Positions 56,764-64,000 of a stretch of 64,000 nt of DNA are shown here, piece by piece. How positions within the stretch are numbered: the stretch's first letter is position 1; each line of letters opens with the position of its first letter. The DNA is from Novosphingobium sp. G106 (GTDB lineage: Bacteria > Pseudomonadota > Alphaproteobacteria > Sphingomonadales > Sphingomonadaceae). Made by a program: the position numbers and the translations under genes. The notes under the pieces were generated by a model. That model was not told where the DNA came from. It was given only the letters and a program-made list of their open reading frames with translations, and did not search any database. The stretch spans positions 3,410,001-3,474,000 of the forward strand of contig NZ_JAHOOZ010000001.1 of NCBI RefSeq assembly GCF_019075875.1. Direction: 5' to 3'.

Positions 56764-59090
56764 GCTGCCGTCTCCCGCTTTTCCGCGCCTTCGATCGCCG
56801 CGAGCAATCGCGACGGCGACAGCGGCAGGGCTAGTTCCAGTTCGCCGAACGGCGCCAGAGCATCGCTGATTGCATTGGCCAGGGTCGGCGGTCCGATGAT
56901 CGCCCCGCCCTCGCCCACGCCGCGCATGCCGCCGATCGTTGCCGAGGGGGTGTTGGCGTGGAGATATTCGAAGTCCGGGATGTCGGTATAGGCCGGCATC
57001 AGGTAGTCCTTGAACGTCGCCGCCAGCGGATTGCCGCGCCCGTCGTAGGGCATCTCTTCGAGCAGCACTTGGCCGATCGCCTGAGCGAGCCCGCCGGCGA
57101 TCTGGCCTTCGACGATGCCAGGATTGATAATCGTCCCGCAGTCCTCGGACGATATCCAGCGGTTGATCTTGACGAAACCGGTATCCGCATCGACCTCGAC
57201 GAAACAGGCGTGCGCGGCGCTGGTGAAGGTCATCGGCGGCGGCTGATAGCGGTATTGCGCCTCCAGGCCGGTTTCCATGCCTTCGGGCAAGCGGAATGGT
57301 TCGCCGTGCGCGATCTCGGCGACTTCGCGCAGCGACCGGCTCATCTCGGGCGCGCCCTCGATATGGATCATCCCGTTCTCGATTTTGATCGTCTCGGCGC
57401 TGGCGTTGTAGAGGTGCGCGGCGATGCGCTTGACCTTGTCCGCCAGCAGCTCGGCCGCACGCCAGCTGGCGCCGCCGCCGATCACGCCCTGGCGGCTGCC
57501 GCCGGCACCGGGCGAATAGGAGCCGGCCGAGCTGTCGCCCTCGAACACCGTGACGTCCTCGTAGGCGACGCCGAGCCGGTCGGCGATGACCTGCGCCATC
57601 GTCGTCGCGGTGCCGTGGCCCTGCGAGTGGGTGGTGAGCACGGCGCTGACCTTGCCGGTCGGCTCGATACGTATCTGCGCGGTCTCGCCGGTCAGCGGCG
57701 TCATGATGCCGGCAACGGCGGTCGGCTCGATATAGGTGGTGATGCCGAGGCCCAGGTAGCGGCCTTGCTTGCGCGCCTCCGCCTGTTCCTTGCGGAAGGC
57801 CGGCACGTCGATATTCGCCAGCAGCTTCTCCAAGCATTCGTAGGGCGTGATGTCGGTCACCGTGAGATCGAAGCCCGTGGTCATCGGCTGGTCGGCAGCT
57901 GTAACGAGGTTGCGGCGGCGGATCTCGATCGGATCGATGCCGATCTGCCGCGCCGCCTTGTCGAGCAGGGTCTCGCGGATCAGCGATTCTAGCGCCCAGG
58001 GACCACGATAGCCCCCGAGGCCCATCGTGTTGGTGTACCAGCCGCGCGTGTGGAAGCTGTAGGCCGGCATCTTGTAGGCCGGCCACATGAACATGTGCAC
58101 GGCGATGTTGCAGTCCTCGCCCATCGGCCAGGCGCCGTTGTTGATGCTGCAATCGCCGTGCGCCGCCAGCAGCCTACCCTCGGCGTCGAAGCCCGCGGTC
58201 AGTGTGATCTCCTGCTCGCGCGCGTGGCTCGACGCGGTCAGCGATTCGAAACGATCCTCGATCCACTTGAGCGGGCGCTTGAACAGCTTGGCAGCGACGA
58301 TCACCGCCATCTCCTCGCGCCAGGGCATGTTCTTGAGCCCGAAGGCGCCGCCCACGTCCTTGGCGATCACGCGGATCGCCTCCTGCGGGACCCCCAGCAC
58401 GGTCGAGACATAGCGCGCGACGAAATGCGGGCTCTGGCACGAGATGTGGATCAGCAATTCCTCGGCGCCGTCGAACGAGGCGACGCAGCCGCGCGCCTCC
58501 ATCGGCGACTGAGCGATGCGCTGGTGGTCGATCCGCTGGGTGACGACGTGCGCCGCCTTGTCGAGGATCGCCTGGACCGCCTCGGGGATTTCGGCCGCGC
58601 CCATTTCCTGCGTGCAGTTGGATTCGGTGCCCGGATGGACCAGCGCGCCGGTCTGCGCGTCGGTGATCGTCACGACCGGGTCTTCCTCGGCAATCTCCAG
58701 CTCGACCAGTCCGGCCGCGTCCTCGGCTATCGCACGGCTTTCGGCGATGACCATGGCCACAGGATCGCCGACGCAGGCCACGCGCCCGTTCGCCAGCAGC
58801 GAAATCGGCGAGGCGATCGGCGTGAAGAAATAGGTCATGAACTGGACCGGGACGACGCTGAGGTCCTCGTGCGTGTAGATCGCCTGGACGCCGGGCAGCG
58901 CGCGCGCCGCATCGAGGTTCAGCGATACGATCCGCCCGCGAGCGGCGGGCGAGCGGACGAAGACGCAGTGGAGCAGGCCTGGCATGCGCACGTCGTCGGT
59001 GTACTGCCCGCGCCCGGTCAGCAGCCGTGCATCTTCCTTGCGCGGCGCACGCTCGCCGATCATCCGGCGGAAGGGGACGGAAGCGTTCAT
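56760..59090 (-). CDS. Xanthine dehydrogenase-family molybdopterin-binding subunit
   Basis: A 776-residue large subunit of a molybdenum hydroxylase (CoxL/XdhB type). The N-terminal RKEDARLLTGRGQYTDD and the molybdopterin segments KDVGGAFGLKN, GGYRGPWALES, TTHSQGHGTATTMAQ and GPTLANAISDAL-like GPPTLANAISDAL are seen. The catalytic Glu is in GVGEGGAI. The CoxL-specific selenium loop is not evident. It overlaps the [2Fe-2S] subunit by 4 nt and the SnoaL gene by 4 nt. No FAD subunit (CoxM) is present in the operon, so electron transfer differs from canonical three-subunit enzymes. Substrate unknown, probably an aromatic or heterocyclic compound or aldehyde. Confidence 0.92.
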   Translation of the reverse strand: MNASVPFRRMIGERAPRKEDARLLTGRGQYTDDVRMPGLLHCVFVRSPAARGRIVSLNLDAARALPGVQAIYTHEDLSVVPVQFMTYFFTPIASPISLLANGRVACVGDPVAMVIAESRAIAEDAAGLVELEIAEEDPVVTITDAQTGALVHPGTESNCTQEMGAAEIPEAVQAILDKAAHVVTQRIDHQRIAQSPMEARGCVASFDGAEELLIHISCQSPHFVARYVSTVLGVPQEAIRVIAKDVGGAFGLKNMPWREEMAVIVAAKLFKRPLKWIEDRFESLTASSHAREQEITLTAGFDAEGRLLAAHGDCSINNGAWPMGEDCNIAVHMFMWPAYKMPAYSFHTRGWYTNTMGLGGYRGPWALESLIRETLLDKAARQIGIDPIEIRRRNLVTAADQPMTTGFDLTVTDITPYECLEKLLANIDVPAFRKEQAEARKQGRYLGLGITTYIEPTAVAGIMTPLTGETAQIRIEPTGKVSAVLTTHSQGHGTATTMAQVIADRLGVAYEDVTVFEGDSSAGSYSPGAGGSRQGVIGGGASWRAAELLADKVKRIAAHLYNASAETIKIENGMIHIEGAPEMSRSLREVAEIAHGEPFRLPEGMETGLEAQYRYQPPPMTFTSAAHACFVEVDADTGFVKINRWISSEDCGTIINPGIVEGQIAGGLAQAIGQVLLEEMPYDGRGNPLAATFKDYLMPAYTDIPDFEYLHANTPSATIGGMRGVGEGGAIIGPPTLANAISDALAPFGELELALPLSPSRLLAAIEGAEKRETAA

Positions 59091-59578
59091 GCGTGCTCTC
59101 CCGCGGGCTGGGCGACGCCGGCGATCTGGCGGATCGCGCGGCGGATGCCCTGGTAGCCGGTGCAGCGGCAGATATGGCCCGACATCGCCGCTTCCAGCTC
59201 CGCGACGCTGGGCTTGGCCCCATTCGCGCTCAGCGCCGCGAAAGTGATGACCACGCCCGGCGTGCAGAAGCCGCACTGCAGCCCGTAGTTGTCGCGCATC
59301 GCCTGCTGGACCGGGTGCAGCGTACCGTCGGCATCGGCGAGGCCCTCGACCGTCGTAACCGCACAGTTGTCAGCTTGGACCGCCAGCATCAGGCAGGACC
59401 GCACGGCCTTGCCCTCTACCATGACCGTGCAGGCGCCGCAGACGCCGTGCTCGCAGGCAAGGTGCGTGCCCGTGTAGCCGAGCCCTTCGCGCAGGAACTC
59501 GCCCAGCGTGGTACGCGCCTCGACCGAGGCGCTGTGCCGATGACCGTTGACGGTCAGTTCGATGCGATGTTCGCTCAT
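59087..59578 (-). CDS. (2Fe-2S)-binding small subunit of molybdenum hydroxylase
   Basis: A 163-residue protein with the two [2Fe-2S] domains of CoxS/IorA-type subunits. The plant-type cluster is CEHGVCGACTVMVEGKAVRSC, and the second helical cluster is CGFCTPG plus CRCTGYQGI. It mediates electron flow from molybdenum to the acceptor. Start ATG 59578. It is the first gene of the operon 2Fe-2S, molybdenum subunit, SnoaL, hydrolase, all in overlap or within 4 nt. The SDR gene is divergent. Confidence 0.93.
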   Translation of the reverse strand: MSEHRIELTVNGHRHSASVEARTTLGEFLREGLGYTGTHLACEHGVCGACTVMVEGKAVRSCLMLAVQADNCAVTTVEGLADADGTLHPVQQAMRDNYGLQCGFCTPGVVITFAALSANGAKPSVAELEAAMSGHICRCTGYQGIRRAIRQIAGVAQPAGEHA

Positions 59579-59697
59579 GATCTCTCCCTCGGCCCGGACG
59601 CTACCAATTCGCCGGCATTCGTGCGAGCCTTCAAGCTTGGAACATCTCGCAGCTCCGGTCTTGAACCACAGATAGCGAGAATCCGGGAGAGAATCCG

Positions 59698-60453
59698 ATG
59701 ACTGACCGCAACCAGCGTTTTGCCGGCCGGCGCATCTACCTGACTGGCGCCGCTTCGGGCATCGGCCGCGCAACCGCGCAGATCCTTGCGCAAGGCGGCG
59801 CCAAGCTGGCGCTGGTCGACGTGAACGAAGCGGGCCTGAAGATAGTCGCATCGGAGACCGGCGGCGTGGTCTTGCCCACGGACCTACGCGACGGCGCGGC
59901 GATCGATCGTTCAGTGGCGCAAGCGGCCGAACAACTCGGCGGGCTCGACGGTGTGGTCAACTGCGCCGGGGTGCCTTCCGGTGGCCTGATCGATCAACTC
60001 TCGCCCGATGAATGGGACCGCGTGGTCGCGATCAACCTGACTGCGCCCTACCGCGTCTGCCATGCGGCCGTGCCGCTCATGCGGGGCGAGGCGAACGGAT
60101 CGATCGTCAATGTCGCGAGCGGCGTAGGCCTGCTGCCGACCGCTGCCGGCGCCACAGCCTATGCCGCTTCAAAAGGTGGGCTGATCGCCTTCACCCGCGC
60201 ACTTGCCAAGGACGTAGGCCCAAGCATCCGCGCCAACTGCGTCTGCCCCGGCGTCGCCGAGACGCCGATGACCGAACGCATCCTCCACAGCCAGGACGAG
60301 GCCAGCGCTGCAGCGTTCGTCGCGCAATATACGCTGAACCGCGTCGCGGATGCTGCCGAGATCGCCGAAGGCATCGCCTTCCTGCTCAGCCACGAGGCAT
60401 CGTTCGTCACCGGCAGCACGCTGTCGGTCGACGGCGGCCGCGTGTTCCATTGA
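59698..60453 (+). CDS. SDR-family oxidoreductase
   Basis: A 251-residue short-chain dehydrogenase. The cofactor motif is TGAASGIGRATA with the acidic residue of ALVDVN suggesting NAD preference. NCAG marks strand four, and YAASK is the catalytic Tyr-x3-Lys. The end STLSVDGGRV is typical. GGGAG stands upstream of the ATG. It is divergent from the molybdenum hydroxylase operon with about 120 bp between. Likely part of the same catabolic locus; substrate unknown. Confidence 0.92.
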   Translation: MTDRNQRFAGRRIYLTGAASGIGRATAQILAQGGAKLALVDVNEAGLKIVASETGGVVLPTDLRDGAAIDRSVAQAAEQLGGLDGVVNCAGVPSGGLIDQLSPDEWDRVVAINLTAPYRVCHAAVPLMRGEANGSIVNVASGVGLLPTAAGATAYAASKGGLIAFTRALAKDVGPSIRANCVCPGVAETPMTERILHSQDEASAAAFVAQYTLNRVADAAEIAEGIAFLLSHEASFVTGSTLSVDGGRVFH

Positions 60454-60480
60454 GCTAACAATCTCATTATGGGCGCGCGG

Positions 60481-61117
60481 ATGCTCGATCCCCCCGCGCC
60501 TTGCTGCCTTCACGCTGGTCACCGGCGCGACGAGCCTCGTTCCGGGGCCGCAGATGCTGTTCGTGCTGACCCAGACCGCCTGGCGCGGCCCCCGTGCCGG
60601 TCTGGGCGCGCTGGCGGGGCTGCAACTCGGCAACCTGAGCTGGTTCATCCTCGCCGGCCTCGGGCTCGGCACACTCGCCGCCACCGCCCCGCACGCGTTC
60701 ACGGCGCTCGCAGCGGCGGGAGCGCTCTACCTCGCTTGGCTAGGCATTCAGGCGATTAGAGCGGCGGGACACAGCGCGGAGGAGGACGATGCGCCGCGGC
60801 AGGCTCCGGCCCGCGGACTGCGCGACAGCCTGGCCGTCGCGCTCAGCAATCCCAAGTCGCTGGTCTACGTGCTCGCGCTGCTGCCGCCCTTCGTCGATCC
60901 GCGCCAGCCGGTCGCGCCGCAACTCGCCATACTGGCCGCGATCGCGATCACCTGCGACACGCTGATCGGCTCAGCCTATGTCGCGGCTGGCAGCAAGCTC
61001 GCGGCGGCGATGCAGCGGCCCGCGCTGCGCGCCCGGCTCGAATGGGGTGTCGGCGCGGTGTTCCTGATCATCTCTGCGGCGGTGATCGCGAACCTGATCC
61101 GCAACGGCGGCCTCTAG
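60481..61117 (+). CDS. LysE-family exporter, frameshifted at its start
   Basis: The protein from about codon 5 is a typical LysE/RhtB amino-acid exporter: RLAAFTLVTGATSLVPGPQM, ALAGLQLGNLSWFILA, LAVALSNPKSLVYVLALLPPFVDP and six predicted helices, about 211 residues. This frame has no ATG, GTG or TTG near its natural start. The ATG at 60481 (MLDP) is in another frame and joins it if the C6 run 60490-60495 is shortened to C5, which gives the family N-terminus MLDPPRLAAF. A one-base insertion error is likely. If it is real, the gene is dead. It ends within 4 nt of the convergent acyl-CoA dehydrogenase stop. Confidence 0.78.
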
Positions 61118-62292
61118 AGCGAATAGCCCTCGCGCGTCAGCGGGGTCGAGGCGCCGGCGATGTCGAGCAACACCTTGCCCGCATCGATCTGCGCCTGCTC
61201 GCTGTTCAGCACGTGGGCCGAGCCCGCCATGATGTCGCGGATGCAGCGCTGGATCGCATTGCCGTTGCGCACCGCCCGCGTGGTGCACGAGGCGAAGGCT
61301 GCCTGGGCGATCCGCTTGGCGACGGTGAAGGCGTGGCTGGTAGCGAGCTGGCCTTCGAGCCGCATCGCGGCGGTCACCTCGTCAGCCTCGGCCGCGTCGA
61401 ACAGCACGCCGAAGGTGCGTCGGACATAGGCATCGGCCGCGCGCAGGTCGGCCGTGGCTCCGGCGAAATCGTGCTGGAAGGTTTGCATTTCGCTCATCAG
61501 CCCCGTCCCGCGCGCCTTGGTCGCCGCGAACAGGCGCCACTCGTCGAGCAGCCGCCGCGCCGCGCCGAGCGCGAACGAGGCGTGCGAGATGCAGGGGATC
61601 GCCATGAAGCCCATTCGGTAGAGCGCGCCGCCGCGGTGCTGCACCGGTGCCGTGGGATTGAAGAAGAAATCCTCGTGCAACACCTGCTCGTTGACCTGGA
61701 AATCGTAGCTGCCAGTGCCGCGCAGGCCGAGCACGTCCCAGTTGCCGAGGAAGGTCACGCTCTCGCGCGGGGCGAGGCCGATCAGCATCGTCGGCTGGCC
61801 GCCTTCGCCGAGCACCGGCTTGCCGCCCTCGTGCACGACATAGCCGCCGACCAGGAACTGCGCCGCGGCCGAACCCGAACCGAACGCATAGCGCCCCGAG
61901 ATGCGATAGCCGTCGCCGACGCGCTCGGCCTTGCCCGTCGGCGCGGCCTGCCCCGCCGCCAGTGCGAACCGGCCGTTCGGAAAGATCAGCTCAATCGCGC
62001 GCGGCCCCAGGTAAGCGCCGGCTACCGCGCCGCCAGTCATCACCGCATGGCCGAACCAGCCGGCCGAGCCGTCCCAATAGGACAGCTCGCTGATCGCATC
62101 GATCACGTCGCCGGGATGCGCCTCTCCGCCGCCGAGCTCGCGGGGCGCCATGATCGCGAAGAGGCCCGCCTCGTCGATCGCCCGCACCACTGCGGGCGAC
62201 AACTCGGTGGCGGTCTCGGCCTCGGCCGCGGCGGCGTCGATCATCGGGCCGAGCGCGCGGGTGCGTTCGAGCCAGGATAGCGCAGTCGACAT
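61114..62292 (-). CDS. Acyl-CoA dehydrogenase-fold flavoprotein, HsaA/type-2-like
   Basis: A 392-residue acyl-CoA dehydrogenase-fold protein. The N-terminal helices read ELSPAVVRAIDEAGLFAIMAP, the beta domain has FAFGSGS-like YAFGSGSAAAQFLVGGYV and LGLRGTGSYDFQVNEQVL, and the C-terminal helices follow. It resembles FMN/FAD-dependent two-component monooxygenases (HsaA, HpaB-like type 2) rather than classical dehydrogenases, because the usual catalytic Glu is not evident. Such enzymes need a flavin reductase, not seen here. GGGAG precedes the ATG at 62292. It is divergent from a P450. Confidence 0.85.
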   Translation of the reverse strand: MSTALSWLERTRALGPMIDAAAAEAETATELSPAVVRAIDEAGLFAIMAPRELGGGEAHPGDVIDAISELSYWDGSAGWFGHAVMTGGAVAGAYLGPRAIELIFPNGRFALAAGQAAPTGKAERVGDGYRISGRYAFGSGSAAAQFLVGGYVVHEGGKPVLGEGGQPTMLIGLAPRESVTFLGNWDVLGLRGTGSYDFQVNEQVLHEDFFFNPTAPVQHRGGALYRMGFMAIPCISHASFALGAARRLLDEWRLFAATKARGTGLMSEMQTFQHDFAGATADLRAADAYVRRTFGVLFDAAEADEVTAAMRLEGQLATSHAFTVAKRIAQAAFASCTTRAVRNGNAIQRCIRDIMAGSAHVLNSEQAQIDAGKVLLDIAGASTPLTREGYSL

Positions 62293-62507
62293 CTCGTCTC
62301 CCTTTATTCTGTCGGCGCTTCATGCCTATCCGCGGGCGAATGCGCGAGGCCGCGCGTCCAATCTCCCGCGCCTCTTCCCCAACCGACAAGACACGATGCT
62401 GGAACAGTCTCGCGTTCTGTCCAAACAAATCCGCTGCGTGCCAGGCGCCGCCCGATGTATAGCCTGAGAGCGATAAAAACCGGGAAAATGCCGGAGAGGA
62501 TACCGAC

Positions 62508-63747
62508 ATGCAGCATCTCGCAGAACTCGATCTCCACTACCTGGCCTGGAACGAGCCCGGCTTCGCCGCCGATCCCTATCCGCACTTCGCCGACGCGCGG
62601 AAGAAGCACCCGTGGATCGCCAAGACGGACAACGGCTACGTCGTGTTCGAATACAACGCGATCCGCGACCTGATGCTGCAGGATGACAAGATGCGCGCCT
62701 CGTTCGACGGCATCGTCGAGATCATGGGGGGCGCAAGGCACGCCCTGGGGCCGCTTCACCGAGGAACAGATGCTGGCCCTGCCCGCGCGCGAGCATCGCG
62801 TGCTGCGCGATACTTTCGCCGCGCGCTTCACTCCGCGCTTCGCCAACGGCGTCCGCCCGCTGATGCGCGAGACGCTGAACCGGCTGATCGACGAATGGGC
62901 CGCGGGCGGGTCGATGGATTTCGAGGAATTCTCGTCCTACTACCCGGTCTCGGTCATGGCGCAGTTGATCGGCGCGCCGCTTTCGGCGATCCCGGGCCTG
63001 CGTAAATCGCTCGAGACGATGGGCCTCGCTTTCAGCATGAACCCCGATCTCGAGCCCGCGCTGCAGGAAGCGATCGTTCATATCGACCAGTTCTGCCAGG
63101 GCCTGATCGACAACCGCCGCGCCAATCCCAAGTCCGCAGGCAGCGAGCCCGACCTGCTCGACATCCTGCTCGACGCCAGCCGCGAGGGCGGCATCTCGGA
63201 CCGCCAGCTGACCGACCTGCTGATCTTCCTGTTCGTCGCCGGCTACGACACGTCGAAGAACGTGTTCACCTATCTGATGCACCTGCTGATCACGCACCCG
63301 GACATCTACAATCGCTGCGCCGAGGACATCGACTATTGCCGTAAGGCGGTCGAGGAAGGGCTGCGCTACTTCAATCCCAGCTCTGCCTTCCGCTTCACCG
63401 ATGCCGACATCGAATACCGCGGCGTGGTCCTGCCCAAGGATACGATGCTGTTCTTCACGCTCAACATGTCGGGCCGTGATCCGACGCTGTTCGACCGGGC
63501 AGACACCTTCGATCCCGAGCGGCCGGTCGATCCCAAGAAGCGCCAGATCGCTTTCGGCCTGGGCAAGCACATGTGCCTCGGCCAGTACATCGCCCGCGCG
63601 CAGCTGCAAGAAGGCCTGCACCTCGTGGCGCAGCGGATTCAGGCGCCTCGGATTTCCGGCGAGATCGACTGGCGGCCGTTCCCCGGGATCTGGGGGCTCA
63701 AAGGATTACCGCTCGAATTCACCCCGGTTGCGCTGGAGCCCGCCTGA
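62508..63747 (+). CDS. Cytochrome P450, frameshifted
   Basis: A P450 of about 412 residues once a frame error is repaired. The first part reads LAWNEPGFAADPYPHFADAR and IRDLMLQDDKMRASFDGIVE in the frame of ATG 62508, which has GGAGAGG upstream. Homology moves to another frame at the G6 run 62726-62731; with five G the join reads IMGAQGTPWGRFTEEQ. The rest is normal: I-helix FVAGYDTSKN, ExxR in EEGLR and the haem loop FGLGKHMCLG. Extra in-frame checks show no other break. A homopolymer error is likely. The SDR gene begins 5 nt after its stop. Confidence 0.88.
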
Positions 63748-63751
63748 GGCC

Positions 63752-64000
63752 ATGGCGCAATTCGGAGCAGAAACCACCACTGAGGACGTGCTTGCGGGCA
63801 TCGACCTGACGGGCAAGCGCGTGCTCGTCACCGGCGTCTCGGCCGGCCTCGGCATCGAGACCGCGCGGGCCGCGGCGGCGCACGGCGCGCAGGTGATCGG
63901 CACCGCGCGCGACCTCGGGAAGGCGGCCACGGCGCTGGCGGAGCATAGCGAACTCGGCATCGAAGTGCTCGAATGCGACCTCGCCTCGCTCGCCAGCGTC
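63752..64000 (+). CDS. SDR-family oxidoreductase, partial at window end
   Basis: The first 83 residues of a short-chain dehydrogenase run off the window. The Rossmann motif is TGVSAGLGIETARAAAAHG, with a following GTARD suggesting an Arg that favours NADP. It looks like the retinol-dehydrogenase/light-dependent-reductase-like extended SDR branch (LECDLASLASV). Start ATG 63752 lies 5 nt after the P450 stop, so the two are probably co-transcribed. Confidence 0.85.
   Translation, partial: MAQFGAETTTEDVLAGIDLTGKRVLVTGVSAGLGIETARAAAAHGAQVIGTARDLGKAATALAEHSELGIEVLECDLASLASV

Noticed and set aside
1..64000. CRISPR arrays, tRNA, rRNA, transposase genes or prophage
   Set aside because: No regular repeat-spacer arrays, cloverleaf-type sequences, transposase motifs or phage structural genes were seen on reading both strands.

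Overview
The window is high-GC DNA (about two thirds G+C by eye) from an alphaproteobacterium, most likely order Sphingomonadales (Novosphingobium/Sphingomonas/Sphingopyxis type). Pointers are a UrcA-family secreted protein, a TonB-dependent receptor, several scattered catabolic oxidoreductase clusters, alphaproteobacterial-type SMC, UbiA and LolA, and a plcP-agt lipid-remodelling pair. Assignment is from protein family make-up only. I saw no rRNA, tRNA, CRISPR array, insertion sequence or prophage.

Layout. 0-9 kb: housekeeping (DsbA-like lipoprotein, SMC, SoxR with a SoxR box and VOC target, UbiA, AlkD-like repair protein, secreted M20 peptidase). 8.4-10.3 kb: an orphan UrcA-VirB2-VirB11 set. 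10.3-18 kb: what looks like a phosphate-starvation block. A TonB receptor, a PhoB/OmpR-type response regulator and a plcP-agt operon all have hexamer half-sites repeating every 11 bp (Pho-box geometry) in front of them; a TauD-type dioxygenase and a coiled-coil protein lie between. 18-27 kb: a tightly coupled five-gene operon (cytochrome c-quinoprotein dehydrogenase, HyuA, HyuB, GMC oxidoreductase, P450). 27-28.7 kb: YqjI-like PadR regulator, DUF2218 protein, YciB. 28.7-40.7 kb: catabolic genes (amidohydrolase, MBL hydrolase, MmgE/PrpD, aldehyde dehydrogenase, PrpB-like lyase, kinase-fold protein, VOC, LLM flavoprotein, SDR, DUF1254/1214). 40.7-41.5 kb: a decayed HxlR/azoreductase/cold-shock locus. 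41.5-46.6 kb: an island of small genes, including an MbcA/ParS-like antitoxin-domain protein and a CspA-like protein. 46.7-52.6 kb: NTF2-fold protein, HpaI-like aldolase, diguanylate cyclase, L33, LolA, a candidate structured small RNA, exonuclease III, RibA. 52.8-64 kb: membrane/secreted unknowns, a beta-helix protein, a DMT transporter, a two-subunit molybdenum hydroxylase with SnoaL and hydrolase partners, SDR, LysE, acyl-CoA dehydrogenase-like flavoprotein, a second P450 and a partial SDR.

Four otherwise intact genes (smc, an MBL hydrolase, a LysE-family exporter, a P450) are each broken by a single-base indel in a homopolymer, which looks more like assembly error than biology. The hxlR/azoR/csp locus differs: it has lost whole segments and is genuine decay.

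The best candidate for an undescribed system is the 10.3-18 kb block, where a TonB receptor, an atypical response regulator and phospholipid-to-glycolipid replacement enzymes appear to share one operator type. Second is the 18-27 kb operon joining a PVA-dehydrogenase-like quinohaemoprotein to an ATP-dependent hydantoinase/oxoprolinase pair.
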